Position numbers and translations under genes: made by a program. Below are positions 37,155 to 48,602 of a stretch of 64,000 nt of DNA, in pieces (positions within the stretch are counted from its first letter, which is position 1; each line of letters starts with the position of its first letter). Below the pieces are notes generated by a model, which worked only from the letters and a program-made list of their open reading frames with translations, ran no database searches and was not told the DNA's origin. Origin of the DNA: Providencia rettgeri (GTDB lineage Bacteria > Pseudomonadota > Gammaproteobacteria > Enterobacterales > Enterobacteriaceae). The DNA lies in contig NZ_CP053896.1 in the NCBI RefSeq assembly GCF_013255915.1, positions 2,294,001-2,358,000 of the forward strand, in the 5' to 3' direction.

Positions 37155-37192
37155 GCCAGCATGTTGCATTGAATCTGCATGCTGGTTTTTTT
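37155..37192 (+). terminator. Terminator after fadR
   Basis: CCAGCATG pairs with CATGCTGG across a 14-base loop and is followed by T7. Confidence 0.88.
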
Positions 37193-37592
37193 ATCGTTAA
37201 TGATTGACAGTTTTTAGTCACATAGCCACCGAATACGAAAATGAAGCGGAAAAACCAATTTTTATTGGTTTTTTGAAATTTAATACTGACAAAACCCCTC
37301 GAATTGGTTTAATAAAATAAACATATTTTATTGGGCGCATCACTTGAATCGATAGAAAACTCTGAATTAACAAAATAGATAAATTGCCATTATTTTATCC
37401 AATTGAATTATAAGAATTTAAATTCATGCTGAAATTTTAGTCTAGTATTTAATATCGACATGTAAAACAAATGTGATGAAATTTAAATTTTTTAACTTTA
37501 TTGTTAAAAGTGTTAATCCACCACATTGGCAAATAATTTCTAGAATATTATCCTAAAATAAATGATGCATATTTTTATTTTGCGGGGAAGCT
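37193..37592. other. Upstream region of dadAX
   Basis: 400 bases of very AT-rich DNA with no gene. An AAAACCAA/TTGGTTTT hairpin lies at 37250-37274. The AT tracts fit Lrp-type binding, known for E. coli dadA, and a single CRP half-site (TGTGA, about 37472) is present; neither is strong enough to claim. Confidence 0.4.
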
Positions 37593-38894
37593 ATGAAAAT
37601 TCTAGTGTTAGGTGCGGGAGTGATCGGTGTAACAACAGCATGGTATTTAGCACAAGAAGGGCACGAAGTGCTGGTGGTGGATAGACAACATGATGTAGCA
37701 GAGGAAACAAGCGCAGCAAATGCAGGGCAAGTATCCCCTGGCTATGCAACCCCATGGGGGGCTCCTGGTATCCCCCTTAAAGCCGTGAAATGGATGTTTG
37801 AAAAACATGCGCCCTTGGCAATACGTCCAGATGGTACGTTATTTCAACTGCGTTGGATGTGGCAGATGCTAAAAAACTGCGATATCCAACATTATGCGAT
37901 GAATAAAAGCCGTATGGTGCGCATTGCAGAATATAGCCGTGATTGTATTCGCCAATTAAGAGTGGATACAGGCATTGAATATGAAGCTCGCCAAGGTGGC
38001 ACCTTACAGCTTTTTCGTACGGCAGAGCAGTTTGATAATGCAGCGAATGATATTGCGGTCTTACAGCAAGAAGGTGTTCCATACGAATTATTGACGTCTA
38101 ATGAATTAGTTAAAGCGGAACCTGCGTTAGAGTTTGTCAAGCACAAGCTTACTGGGGGGTTGCGATTACCCAATGATGAAACAGGGGATTGCCAGCAATT
38201 CACCAAAAAACTGGCTAAAATGGCGAAAAATGCAGGAGTCCAATTCAAATTTGGTAGCCGGATTGAACAGATTTTAACCGAAGGTAACAAGGTTAGCGGC
38301 GTTAAAATTGATGGTGAAATTTTGCAAGCGGACCGATATGTAGTAGCGATGGGCTCTTATTCCACCTCAATGCTACAACGTCTGGTTCAAATTCCGGTTT
38401 ATCCACTCAAAGGCTATTCATTGACAATGCCAATTATAGATGAACAGCGTGCCCCAATGTCTACTATCTTGGATGAAACATACAAAATTGCAGTAACGCG
38501 GTTTGACAAGCGCATTCGTGTCGGTGGAATGGCTGAAGTCGTTGGGTTTAATTTGAATATCCTGAAAAAACGCTGCGAAACATTAAAAATGGTGGTACAA
38601 GATTTATATCAAGGCGGTGGTGATATTGCACAAGCGCAATTTTGGACGGGGCTGCGCCCAATGACACCGGATGGTACCCCAATAGTTGGGCCGACTGCAT
38701 ACAGTAATTTATATTTAAATACAGGGCATGGGACGCTGGGCTGGACAATGGCTTGTGGTGCAGGAAAACTGCTAGCAGATTTAATTTCAGGGAACACACC
38801 AGAGATAGCGTCTGATGATTTATCGGTATTTAGGTACCTTGATGGCTTTAATACCAAACTGGTTACTCATGGTGATTTAACTCCAGCACGTTAA
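37593..38894 (+). CDS. dadA: D-amino acid dehydrogenase DadA
   Basis: FAD-dependent membrane-associated dehydrogenase that oxidises D-alanine to pyruvate and passes electrons to the respiratory chain. 433 residues (E. coli 432). The N-terminal dinucleotide fold is [22 protein letters not shown] (GAGVIG). [22 protein letters not shown] and the C-terminal [19 protein letters not shown] and [16 protein letters not shown] are family-typical. It leads the dadA-dadX operon, 61 bases before dadX. Confidence 0.96.
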   Translation: MKILVLGAGVIGVTTAWYLAQEGHEVLVVDRQHDVAEETSAANAGQVSPGYATPWGAPGIPLKAVKWMFEKHAPLAIRPDGTLFQLRWMWQMLKNCDIQHYAMNKSRMVRIAEYSRDCIRQLRVDTGIEYEARQGGTLQLFRTAEQFDNAANDIAVLQQEGVPYELLTSNELVKAEPALEFVKHKLTGGLRLPNDETGDCQQFTKKLAKMAKNAGVQFKFGSRIEQILTEGNKVSGVKIDGEILQADRYVVAMGSYSTSMLQRLVQIPVYPLKGYSLTMPIIDEQRAPMSTILDETYKIAVTRFDKRIRVGGMAEVVGFNLNILKKRCETLKMVVQDLYQGGGDIAQAQFWTGLRPMTPDGTPIVGPTAYSNLYLNTGHGTLGWTMACGAGKLLADLISGNTPEIASDDLSVFRYLDGFNTKLVTHGDLTPAR

Positions 38895-38955
38895 GCGTTT
38901 GATGTTTTGGCATCATTGTAATTTTAGAATTAATTAAATGTACTAAGGAATTAAA

Positions 38956-40035
38956 ATGCCGCGCCCTATAAGTGCTGTTATTCATCTACAAAATTTACAA
39001 CATAATTTGGCTATTGTACGGCAACATGTTGGAAACTCGAAAATTTGGTCAGTCATGAAAGCAGACGGTTATGGTCACGGTATCAAGCAGATTTGGCCTG
39101 CATTAAAAGAAACGGATGGTTTTGGGGTATTGGATTTTGATGAAGCCATTTTATTGCGAAAAGAGGGGTGGAAAGGGCCAATTCTGTTGTTAGAAGGTTT
39201 CTTCCAGCCACAAGACTTACAATTGATTGACCAGTATAATTTAACAACCAGCGTTCATAGTGAGTGGCAATTGTTTGCTATTGAAAATGCACAATTATCA
39301 TCACCTATTTCAGTCTATATAAAACTAAATAGCGGCATGAATCGATTAGGTTTTTCACCGAGCGAATACGAAAGTGTGGTACAACGGTTATCTAAAATGC
39401 TGAATGTACGCAGTTTAACGTTAATGAGTCACTTTGCTAATTCAGATACCAAAACGGGCGTTACTGAACCTTTTCAACAAATCCAGCAATTTGAACACTT
39501 ATCTTTAGAAACCTGCATCGCAAATTCAGGGGCAACACTGTGGCATAAACACACACAATATGATTGGATTCGTACAGGTATTTTGCTGTATGGCGCTTCT
39601 CCAAGTGGAAAGTCTACTGATATATCTGGGTTGGGCTTGAAGGCGGCGATGACCTTACAGTCAGAAGTGATCGCTATCCATGAAATTCCAGCAGGTCAAT
39701 CAATTGGTTATGGTAGCCGGTTTACATCGACTAAACCTATGCGTATTGCGACAGTAGCGTGTGGTTATGCAGATGGCTACCCTAGACATGCTGCCAATAG
39801 AACGCCTGTATGGTGCAAAGGAAAGCGTTGTGCGCTACTGGGGGCTGTTTCAATGGATATGCTGACAATTGATATCAGTGACTGTGGCGATGTTAAGCTT
39901 GGTGAGCGAGTGGAGTTATGGGGGCAAAACTTACCGGTTGATGAGGTTGCACAAGCTGCGGGGACAATTGGTTATGAGCTACTTTGTGCGCTAGCAAAAA
40001 GAGTTCCTGTTTCTTATGAAAATAAAGTAGAATAA
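38956..40035 (+). CDS. dadX: Catabolic alanine racemase DadX
   Basis: PLP alanine racemase that turns L-alanine into the D-form for DadA. 359 residues (E. coli 356). The PLP lysine lies in MKADGYGHG, where most relatives read KADAYGHG or KANAYGHG, a conservative change. The catalytic tyrosine lies in SIGYGSRFTS, and ACGYADGYPRH and SMDMLTIDI are present. No signal peptide, so it is cytoplasmic, unlike the periplasmic racemase at the start of the window. Confidence 0.95.
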   Translation: MPRPISAVIHLQNLQHNLAIVRQHVGNSKIWSVMKADGYGHGIKQIWPALKETDGFGVLDFDEAILLRKEGWKGPILLLEGFFQPQDLQLIDQYNLTTSVHSEWQLFAIENAQLSSPISVYIKLNSGMNRLGFSPSEYESVVQRLSKMLNVRSLTLMSHFANSDTKTGVTEPFQQIQQFEHLSLETCIANSGATLWHKHTQYDWIRTGILLYGASPSGKSTDISGLGLKAAMTLQSEVIAIHEIPAGQSIGYGSRFTSTKPMRIATVACGYADGYPRHAANRTPVWCKGKRCALLGAVSMDMLTIDISDCGDVKLGERVELWGQNLPVDEVAQAAGTIGYELLCALAKRVPVSYENKVE

Positions 40036-40109
40036 ATATTAATCAGTCACGCTAAAAACAGTTAAAATTTAGCTTTAAATGTGATTTCGATTAAGCATAT
40101 TGGGATTAT

Positions 40110-40134
40110 AGCTATATTGTTATAACATATAGCT
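40110..40134. repeat. Palindrome upstream of the mipA-family gene
   Basis: AGCTATAT and ATATAGCT are 9 bases apart, 35 bases before the start codon. It could be a dadX terminator stem or an operator; no T-run follows. Confidence 0.35.
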
Positions 40135-40168
40135 GTGATCTATTTCTCATTATTTTTAGGTTGAATAT

Positions 40169-40921
40169 ATGTCAAAAGCAATTAAATTAACGACACTTGC
40201 GGTGGCTTTGAGTGTGTTATCTGGGGCCGCCTTTGCAGGAACTTGGTCAGTTGGTGGTTCAGTATTAGCACAGTCAACACCTTATAAAGGAATTAAGAGC
40301 CGTGATTATGTCACGCCAGTGCCTATAGTTAATTATGATAGTGAGAATTTCTATTTTCATACATTAGCAGCTGGTTATTATCTATGGAATGATACACAAG
40401 ACCAGTTATCATTGGATGCTTATTATTACCCACAATTTTTTAAACCTAAAGACAATGATGATAAAGCAATGCGTGAATTAGACCGTCGCCGTGATACGGT
40501 GATGACTGGTCTGACTTATCGTCATAAAGCTGATTGGGGGACACTAAGAACGAATATTTCTGGTGATATCTTAGGTATCAGTAATGGTATTCGTGGTGAG
40601 TTTGCCTACCTGTATGGCTTTGAAGGTGACAAATGGTCAATCACTCCGGGCCTTGGTATTAAATGGGATAGTAAGAACCAAAACCGTTATGAATATGGCG
40701 TGTCTTCAAAAGAATCACGTAATAGCGGTTTAAAACGTTATAACCCAGGTTCAAGTTGGACACCATACATTGAAGTGACAGGAAATTACCGCTTTGATGA
40801 AAATTGGACGGTATTCGCAATGGGCCGTGTTGACCGACTGCCAAGTGAAGTGAAAGATAGCCCAATGGTAAATAAAGATGTTTCCGCCATTATGTGGACA
40901 GGTGTCACTTACACATTCTAA
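40169..40921 (+). CDS. MipA/OmpV-family outer-membrane protein
   Basis: 250 residues with a clear signal peptide (cleavage after AFA, near residue 23). The mature protein begins GTWSVGGSVLAQSTPYKGI and alternates polar and hydrophobic residues, as expected of a small beta barrel. It ends in MWTGVTYTF, a C-terminal phenylalanine typical of outer-membrane barrels. Family members include the MltA-interacting protein MipA and Vibrio OmpV. The exact role cannot be set; scaffold or small-molecule channel are both possible. A strong terminator follows. Confidence 0.85.
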   Translation: MSKAIKLTTLAVALSVLSGAAFAGTWSVGGSVLAQSTPYKGIKSRDYVTPVPIVNYDSENFYFHTLAAGYYLWNDTQDQLSLDAYYYPQFFKPKDNDDKAMRELDRRRDTVMTGLTYRHKADWGTLRTNISGDILGISNGIRGEFAYLYGFEGDKWSITPGLGIKWDSKNQNRYEYGVSSKESRNSGLKRYNPGSSWTPYIEVTGNYRFDENWTVFAMGRVDRLPSEVKDSPMVNKDVSAIMWTGVTYTF

Positions 40922-40946
40922 GTTTGTGATAGAAAATTAAATTAAT

Positions 40947-40986
40947 TAGCCCCTGATATTCTTACAATTATCAGGGGCTAATTTTA
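40947..40986. terminator. Bidirectional terminator between mipA-type gene and yeaD
   Basis: TAGCCCCTGATA and TATCAGGGGCTA form perfect 12-base arms around a ten-base loop, followed by ATTTTAT. Confidence 0.82.
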
Positions 40987-41033
40987 TCTATCTAGTTATC
41001 TATCTAGAAAATTTATATTCTTAGAATGGATAA

Positions 41034-41915
41034 TTAATCTTGCGGCTTATTATCGCGACTGACCATCACTAAAGAAAGACGAGCAGGGTGTTGTGCTTCA
41101 CTTTTCATCGGGACGTTGATCCTTGCCGTTTCTACACAAACCATTTGTTTGTACCCATTATTTGGCATGTCATCCATGCTACATGATAATTCTGCCCAAG
41201 GGTTCCAACAGACAACATCACTATTATGGTAATGGTGAATTTCTATTGTACGTGCCCAGCCATCATCACGTAATAAGCTGTATTCTTCCGGTTCTGAATA
41301 AATACGATCGGTGTGCTTATTAAATTTGAGTGGCTCATTCACATAAGCTTCTTTATCTGCGACTTTATCGAAGTAGTGGCCGCCTAACCCATAGACGGTG
41401 GCTTTTTGGATATCACTGATATTGAAATAACTATGCAATGCGGCAGTCGTTTCGAAATCTCCATAACTTTCTAATTCAAGTTCACATGTTTCCCCAAGTT
41501 TCATACGTAAGATCAGGGTGAACTCATGGGGCCATAATTTACGGGTATAGTCGGTATCCGTTAACGTGAAGGTTAAAATAACACCATCTTCATGTTCATT
41601 ATGTGCGGTGAATTGCCAAGGTAAAATTCGTGCAAAACCATGACTAGGACTGGCAACAGGACCGAACCAAGGCCAACAAATAGGAATACCACCGCGAATA
41701 GCAACGCCTTCTTTAAAGGCACTTTCTGAACTTAGCCATAAGCAAGGTTTTTGCCCCGCGGGTTGCCAATCAATAAGTTGAGCGCCTTGTAAACTGACAG
41801 CACCACGTACTTTGGGATGTGAAATAACAATAAGTGGGAGCTCATCGAGTTGGCGTTGAGTAATGTAAGCAGAGACTTGTTTAATGACTGGTAGTGCAAA
41901 AAGTTTGTCGTGCAT
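41034..41915 (-). CDS. yeaD: D-hexose-6-phosphate mutarotase YeaD
   Basis: Aldose-1-epimerase-like enzyme that interconverts anomers of glucose 6-phosphate. 293 residues from ATG 41915 (E. coli 294). Motifs: GVAIRGGIPICWPWFGP, HGFARILPW, ALHSYFNISDI and the catalytic-glutamate region YKQMVCVETARI. AGGCC lies eight bases before this start; a GTG eight codons upstream is possible but lacks homology. It sits downstream of gapA on the same strand, as in E. coli. Confidence 0.93.
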   Translation of the reverse strand: MHDKLFALPVIKQVSAYITQRQLDELPLIVISHPKVRGAVSLQGAQLIDWQPAGQKPCLWLSSESAFKEGVAIRGGIPICWPWFGPVASPSHGFARILPWQFTAHNEHEDGVILTFTLTDTDYTRKLWPHEFTLILRMKLGETCELELESYGDFETTAALHSYFNISDIQKATVYGLGGHYFDKVADKEAYVNEPLKFNKHTDRIYSEPEEYSLLRDDGWARTIEIHHYHNSDVVCWNPWAELSCSMDDMPNNGYKQMVCVETARINVPMKSEAQHPARLSLVMVSRDNKPQD

Positions 41916-42095
41916 GGTATTAGGCCTGTGTTCATTCACTTAAATTATTTAGAAGTTCCTATGTGGCATACTTAAAGCCGCAGTGAATCGTATTCGTTCT
42001 AAAATAAGTCATGTTTATAGCGTATCCAATAGAAGATCAACCATAAGCGATATTGTAGAAAATATGAAGTGTTAATTTGTTATTGGATACGATAC

Positions 42096-42121
42096 AAAAG
42101 AGCCGCCAAATTGGCGGCTCA
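42096..42121 (-). terminator. Terminator after gapA
   Basis: On the minus strand GAGCCGCCAA-TTTGGCGGCTC followed by TTTTG; a strong stem 25 bases after the gapA stop. Confidence 0.85.
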
Positions 42122-42145
42122 GTTAGACAGATTACATTACAGCTC

Positions 42146-43496
<1,351 letters not shown>

Positions 43497-43910
43497 ATGT
43501 CAAGTAAAGATAAACAACCTATTGATATTTCAGAATTAAATGAGATGCAGCGTTACGTTACACAGCAAGCGGGTACCGAGCCGCCATTTAGTGGCCAATT
43601 ATTGCATAACCGTAAAGAAGGTGTGTACGAGTGCTTATGCTGTGGTTCACCTTTATTTATGTCTGAGACCAAATTTGATGCAGGTTGTGGGTGGCCAAGT
43701 TTTTACCAACCCGTCAATGAAGAGGCAATCAAATACATTGAGGATTTCTCTCATGGGATGCACCGCATTGAAGTTCGCTGTCAACACTGTAATGCGCATT
43801 TAGGGCATGTGTTTCCAGATGGTCCTCAGCCTACTGGTCAGCGTTATTGCATTAATTCAGCATCATTAAGCTTTATTGATGACGATAGCGGTGAAAAGAC
43901 GCGTGGATAA
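43497..43910 (+). CDS. msrB: Peptide methionine-(R)-sulfoxide reductase MsrB
   Basis: Zinc-containing MsrB of 137 residues, as in E. coli. The four zinc cysteines are in CLCCGSPLF (two used) and [12 protein letters not shown]. The catalytic cysteine lies in RYCINSASL. The recycling-type substrate block [10 protein letters not shown] is intact. It repairs oxidised methionine in proteins. Divergent from gapA and followed by yeaC, the same order as in E. coli. Confidence 0.96.
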   Translation: MSSKDKQPIDISELNEMQRYVTQQAGTEPPFSGQLLHNRKEGVYECLCCGSPLFMSETKFDAGCGWPSFYQPVNEEAIKYIEDFSHGMHRIEVRCQHCNAHLGHVFPDGPQPTGQRYCINSASLSFIDDDSGEKTRG

Positions 43911-44024
43911 ATAGCTGAAGCGTGCTGAAGCCATTTTTTTAGAATGACAAAAACGATTCAGCTATTGGCTGAAATCAAGAATAATAAAATAATGAGTGAA
44001 TTATGTATTTGAAGGAGCTTTACC

Positions 44025-44330
44025 GTGAGCGTTGAAGTCAGTCCTGAGCAACTTGAACAATTATTAGCAGTGATGACCCCTGAAATTTATGAACGCCTTG
44101 TGACCGCTGTTGAGCTCGGTAAATGGCCAGATGGTGTGATGTTAACGCCAGAACAAAAAGAACATAGCTTACAAATGGTATTATTGTGGCAGTCACGGCA
44201 TAACCATGACCCTGAGCATATGACGGTAGGGACTAATGGTGAAATTACGATGAAGAGCAAGCAAGAGCTAAAAACGTTGTTTCAAGGTGAGATGTTAGCA
44301 ACATTAAAACCGCAAAATAATGATGAATAG
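44025..44330 (+). CDS. yeaC: DUF1315 protein YeaC
   Basis: 101 residues, slightly longer than E. coli YeaC (90) at the N-terminus. Conserved core: MTPEIYERLVTAVELGKWPDGVMLTPEQKE and LLWQSRHN. GGAGC precedes a GTG start at 44025. The family function is unknown. It sits 114 bases after msrB; cotranscription is possible. The C-terminal LKTLFQGEML region is less conserved. Confidence 0.88.
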   Translation: MSVEVSPEQLEQLLAVMTPEIYERLVTAVELGKWPDGVMLTPEQKEHSLQMVLLWQSRHNHDPEHMTVGTNGEITMKSKQELKTLFQGEMLATLKPQNNDE

Positions 44331-44375
44331 CTTGTTTATTCAATATGATGCTGCATAGTGACAGTGTCACTAAAA

Positions 44376-44424
44376 CAAGTTTTCTCAATTACTAGATTTT
44401 CAATTATTACATGAGAAAACTTGT
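44376..44424. terminator. Inverted repeat between yeaC and pncA
   Basis: ACAAGTTTTCTCA and TGAGAAAACTTGT are perfect 13-base arms around a 23-base AT loop between two converging genes. A likely bidirectional terminator. A separate GTGACAGTGTCAC palindrome lies just before at about 44358. Confidence 0.6.
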
Positions 44425-44438
44425 CCATAAAACATGTC

Positions 44439-45065
44439 CTAATGCAGGTCGGTTAATGTAATTAACCTCGCACCTTGATTTTGCATTTCGACTAAAGCTT
44501 CTTGGCTGTCATTGGCCCCGAGATTGACGCCTCTACACCCATCGACTAAAACATCTACGGTATAACCTAATTTTAACGCATCTAACACGGTAAATTTGAC
44601 ACAGTAATCCGTCGCAATTCCCATAATAATTAAATGCGAAATATGGTGTTCTTGTAGCCACGTATGTAGGCGCGTTTGGCTAATTTTATCATTATCAAAA
44701 AAGGCACTATAGCTATCAACCTGGGGGTTTTCCCCTTTGGTAAAAATTGCACTAATAAGCGATTGATTTAAATTTTTGTGTAATTCAGCGCCATGTTCAC
44801 CTTGTACGCAATGAATAGGCCACCAAACTTGTGTAATACCATTTAGCTCACCGACTTCGCCAATTTGAGTATTTGAATTGGCCGCGAAACTAAGGTGTGT
44901 CGCAGGGTGCCAATCTTGGCTTGCAATGATGTCTATCTGTTTTTGTTGGCAAATATCCATCGCTTTATTAGCAACATCAATAACATGTTCGCTTTCATTC
45001 ACTGCTAATGTGCCACCCGTGCAGAAATCGTTTTGTAAATCGACTAACAGTAATGCTGCTTTCAT
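44439..45065 (-). CDS. pncA: Nicotinamidase/pyrazinamidase PncA
   Basis: Isochorismatase-fold amidase that turns nicotinamide into nicotinate for NAD salvage. 208 residues (E. coli 213). The catalytic Asp lies in LLVDLQNDF, with metal ligands in SQDWHPATHLSF, and the nucleophilic cysteine in GIATDYCVKFTVLDA. It follows ansA on the same strand by 22 bases, as in E. coli, so an ansA-pncA operon is likely. Confidence 0.95.
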   Translation of the reverse strand: MKAALLLVDLQNDFCTGGTLAVNESEHVIDVANKAMDICQQKQIDIIASQDWHPATHLSFAANSNTQIGEVGELNGITQVWWPIHCVQGEHGAELHKNLNQSLISAIFTKGENPQVDSYSAFFDNDKISQTRLHTWLQEHHISHLIIMGIATDYCVKFTVLDALKLGYTVDVLVDGCRGVNLGANDSQEALVEMQNQGARLITLTDLH

Positions 45066-45087
45066 TATGTCCTCAGTATGTTATCTG

Positions 45088-46107
45088 TTATTCATCAGCA
45101 TAGCTCAACTCGCCGCGTAAATTATTCTGCATTAACTCACGGATTAAAGCAGGGGTATAATTTTGACTCAGTAAGTAGTGCAATTTACTTAAGGCGGCTT
45201 CAAAAGTCATGTCATATCCACTTATCACACCCGCTTCTGCAAGTGCGTGTCCTGTGGCGTAGCCTTCCATATTAACACGGCCAGAAATACATTGTGTCAG
45301 GTTCACCACAATAATCCCTCGGTTCGTTGCTTCACGGAGTATGCGCAGTAATTCAGGCTGCTGAGGGGCATTACCGACACCGTAAGAGCGCAATATCAGC
45401 GCTTTAACGGGTTGTTGGAGAATGTTGCGTACAATTTCAATTGATAGCCCTGGATAAAGTGTCACCACGCCGATAGGTTGAGGTGTAATTCGGTGACTTT
45501 TAAATTCGCCTATACCAATAGGTGCAGGGCACGTATTAAATGAGCGAATATGAATGCCAGCTTCCATTAATGGCGAACAGTTAGGTGAACTGAATGCATC
45601 AAAGCCATCTGCATGGGCCTTAACAGTGCGGTTACCGCGATATAATTTATTATTGAAAAATAATCCCACCTCATTAATGGGGTAGTTTGCTGCTAAATAT
45701 AATGCATTTAGTAGATTAGTTTGCCCATCAGAACGTAATGCTTCTAAAGGGATTTGTGACCCTGTCACTATTACGGGTTTTTTCAAGTTTTCAAACATGA
45801 AAGATAACGCTGATGCGGTGAAAGCCATCGTGTCAGTGCCATGTAATATGACAAACCCATCATAAAGTGGATAGTTCTCACGTATATCATCAGCGATAAG
45901 TTGCCAGTCTTCAGGAGTGATATCAGATGAATCAATTAAAGGCTGATGTTCACGGATCGTAAACTCAGGCATTTCAGGGCGGTGAAACTCGGGCATCTGA
46001 GCTAACTGAGCTTGCAAATGGCCGGAAACAGGAATATATCCCTGTGGTGAATGGCGCATGCCAATTGTTCCACCAGTGTAAACAACATAAATTGATTTCT
46101 TCTGCAT
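45088..46107 (-). CDS. ansA: Cytoplasmic L-asparaginase I AnsA
   Basis: Type I asparaginase, hydrolysing L-asparagine to aspartate and ammonia with low affinity. From ATG 46107 it has 339 residues (E. coli 338). The two threonine motifs are VYTGGTIGM and LHGTDTMAFTASAL. No signal peptide, which separates it from the periplasmic AnsB. A longer start (46128) adds seven non-conserved residues. It lies downstream of sppA on the same strand, as in E. coli. Confidence 0.95.
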   Translation of the reverse strand: MQKKSIYVVYTGGTIGMRHSPQGYIPVSGHLQAQLAQMPEFHRPEMPEFTIREHQPLIDSSDITPEDWQLIADDIRENYPLYDGFVILHGTDTMAFTASALSFMFENLKKPVIVTGSQIPLEALRSDGQTNLLNALYLAANYPINEVGLFFNNKLYRGNRTVKAHADGFDAFSSPNCSPLMEAGIHIRSFNTCPAPIGIGEFKSHRITPQPIGVVTLYPGLSIEIVRNILQQPVKALILRSYGVGNAPQQPELLRILREATNRGIIVVNLTQCISGRVNMEGYATGHALAEAGVISGYDMTFEAALSKLHYLLSQNYTPALIRELMQNNLRGELSYADE

Positions 46108-46238
46108 CTTATTACCTAATTTATCCAACTTATCGAAGGAGAGTGATTATCAGGATTTTGACGTATTTGTTAGCGTATTACTATCGTTAACTTGCGAATA
46201 GTTAGATTGATATGAGGTTATTGATGGGTTTGTGAGAG

Positions 46239-46270
46239 AAATCCCCTTCATTGAATCTGAAGGGGATTCA
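46239..46270 (-). terminator. Hairpin after sppA
   Basis: AATCCCCTTCA and TGAAGGGGATT form a strong stem around TTGAATC. Only a short T tract follows on the minus strand. Confidence 0.65.
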
Positions 46271-46274
46271 GCGA

Positions 46275-48131
46275 TCAGTTAATTTCCGCGCAATTTAAAC
46301 AAAAAGCATAGCGGTTTTGTGGGTCATTCATTTTTAAGAAAAATTGCGCTTGTTGGCGGATATCCGTCGCGACTGCAGGTGGTAAAAATACGTGTAGCAC
46401 ATCCGGCATGGCGGCTTGAACGTTTGTCGTTAATTCAAGTAACAATTGATCCATAAAGGTCAACTCAGGCTTCATCCAATCTAACTTTACGTCAGTGAGC
46501 TTAGCGAGCTCAGCAGCTTTATCTACGGCATTATCAAAATCACCTAGTTGGTCTACAAGACCATTTTTAAGCGCGTCTTGCCCAATCCATACACGGCCTT
46601 GAGCGATTTGGTCTATCTCTGCTGGTGTTTTATGGCGAGATTTAGCCACTAAGCCAATAAATGTCTCATAGCCATTCTCAATGGTAATTTGCATCATGTC
46701 AGCAAATTGTGGGCTGATCCCTTTAGTCAAAGAAATATCGGCTAATGGCGACGTTGATACGCCATCAGTATATACCCCTATAGAATCTAAAGATTTTTCA
46801 AAGGTATTAATTACGCCAAATATACCAATCGAACCAGTCAGCGTGTTTGGACTGGCAATGATATAGTCCGCTGGAGTTGAGACCCAATACCCCCCAGATG
46901 CAGCCATTCCCCCCATAGATACAACAACAGGTTTACCTGCAGCATGAGCAGAAGCCAGTTCACTGCGGATCAAATCAGAAGCGCTTACGCTACCACCTGG
47001 GCTGTTAACGCGCAAAACTATCGCTTTAATATTATCATCAAGGCGAGCGTCACGAATTTGTGCTGCGATGGTATCGCCTCCTGCAATCCCAGCCGTTTGT
47101 GGGCCATCCATGATAGCACCTTGAACGACAATCACGGCGATATTGCCACTTTGATTAGCATTGGTATCTGCTATTTTAGTGGAATAATCATAGATACTAA
47201 TATTATTGAATTGTTTATCTTCTTTATTCCAGCCAAAGTGTTTACTGAGTAAATCTTCAACTTGTTCGTTAGTATAAAGTTTATCAACCAATTTTTGTTT
47301 TAACGCGTATTGTGCGCTATCGCCTTTGACTGAGCGTAATTTCTCTAAAATAGCATCAGCCCCAGGAAAAATTTGTGTGCTGGTCGTATTACGGTTTTTG
47401 GCGATTTCTGTGAGGTAATTGTTCCAAAGAGCATCCAGCCACTGTTTATTGGCTAAACGTGCTTCAGGGGACATCTCATCACGCATTAATGGCTCAACCG
47501 CTGATTTATAGGTACCAACACGGAAAATATGGCTACTAACTTTAAGTTTTTCTAACAGTGACTTGTAGTAGAGTCCATTCGTTGCAAAACCATATACCCC
47601 AACCGCACCTTGCGGTGTGAGGTAAATTTCATCAGCGTAACTGGCGAGGTAGTATTGCGACTGATTATAACTGTTACCAATGGCGTAAACCTGTTTCCCT
47701 GAACTTTTAAATTCATTGATTGCTTTACCGATATAAGCTAGAGAGGGCTGATCGGCTCCAGCTAAATCATCTAGGCGTAATACCATCCCTGTAATGCGAT
47801 CATCATTTGCAGCGGTACGGATGGTATCAACGATGTCGAATAGTGAATTTTCTTGCATTCGGCTGTTTGAGGTACCAAGTAATTCACGGCTCATACGACC
47901 AAATGGGTCTGGAGTAGAGACTTGGTCTACGATAACCCCCTGTAAATCCACATACAAAGCACCAAAATAATTTTTTTCGGGTTGAGTCTCTGTCTGATAA
48001 AGAGCAATCGATCCAATAACAACAAAAAATAATACTAAGAAAATGGCGTTGAAAACGAATTCCCTAATAAAGTTCAGTGCTCGCCAGCTAATTCTAAAAA
48101 TGGTAGCGATGATGTCCCATAGTTGACGCAT
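46275..48131 (-). CDS. sppA: Signal peptide peptidase SppA (protease IV)
   Basis: Inner-membrane serine protease that digests cleaved signal peptides. From ATG 48131 it has 618 residues, the E. coli length, with AGGAG just upstream. One membrane helix lies at about 27-48. The catalytic lysine is K209 in VGTYKSAVEP, exactly the E. coli position, and the nucleophile is Ser at about 412 in GGMAASGGYW. The two tandem S49 domains are both complete. Confidence 0.95.
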   Translation of the reverse strand: MRQLWDIIATIFRISWRALNFIREFVFNAIFLVLFFVVIGSIALYQTETQPEKNYFGALYVDLQGVIVDQVSTPDPFGRMSRELLGTSNSRMQENSLFDIVDTIRTAANDDRITGMVLRLDDLAGADQPSLAYIGKAINEFKSSGKQVYAIGNSYNQSQYYLASYADEIYLTPQGAVGVYGFATNGLYYKSLLEKLKVSSHIFRVGTYKSAVEPLMRDEMSPEARLANKQWLDALWNNYLTEIAKNRNTTSTQIFPGADAILEKLRSVKGDSAQYALKQKLVDKLYTNEQVEDLLSKHFGWNKEDKQFNNISIYDYSTKIADTNANQSGNIAVIVVQGAIMDGPQTAGIAGGDTIAAQIRDARLDDNIKAIVLRVNSPGGSVSASDLIRSELASAHAAGKPVVVSMGGMAASGGYWVSTPADYIIASPNTLTGSIGIFGVINTFEKSLDSIGVYTDGVSTSPLADISLTKGISPQFADMMQITIENGYETFIGLVAKSRHKTPAEIDQIAQGRVWIGQDALKNGLVDQLGDFDNAVDKAAELAKLTDVKLDWMKPELTFMDQLLLELTTNVQAAMPDVLHVFLPPAVATDIRQQAQFFLKMNDPQNRYAFCLNCAEIN

Positions 48132-48602
48132 GTTTTCTCCTATCCTGCATATTCTGCACCACAAGGGTGTTGGCTTCATTTGTTTGCCGTTGACTTATGG
48201 CACAAACTATTTTTGGATATTACATAAATAGTTCTTTCTACAGTTGGGTTACTTCAGCCTGTAGCACGAATTAACAACAATATACTCAAAAGCAAATCTG
48301 TTACCCGATCACCACATCGAACACTTGATATCTTAGTTGTATCAATACAATTAGTTGCAATAGCGGGCTATTTTTATGCATAACAAAATTATGATACGCA
48401 AGGTACAATGCTTCAATGATATTTTTCACATGTGACAAATGATACAATTCAATGAATTTATAACGTAATTTTACCTAACGAATAACTGTTATTGTTGTAT
48501 TAGTGTAAGCGATTTTCCTTTAAGCTTAAACAATAGATAGCGTGGGTATAATTATCTAATTGAATGATTATCATATCAGTTTACTCTTAAACGGAGACAA
48601 AT
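48132..48602. other. Shared sppA/ydjA upstream region
   Basis: 471 bases without a credible gene, AT-rich. TCACATGTGA near 48427 is a back-to-back palindrome and not a CRP spacing. A weak Fur-like half (ATTATCA) near 48566 is not enough to claim a site. Confidence 0.45.

Noticed and set aside
37250-37274. Hairpin upstream of dadA as an attenuator or riboswitch
   Set aside because: A simple A/T-rich stem with no recognised aptamer motif; it may be a second fadR terminator.
48424-48436. CRP site between sppA and ydjA
   Set aside because: TCACATGTGA is back to back, with halves in the wrong order and no six-base spacer.
48555-48575. Fur-like site upstream of ydjA
   Set aside because: Only one half (ATTATCA) fits; the other half matches poorly.
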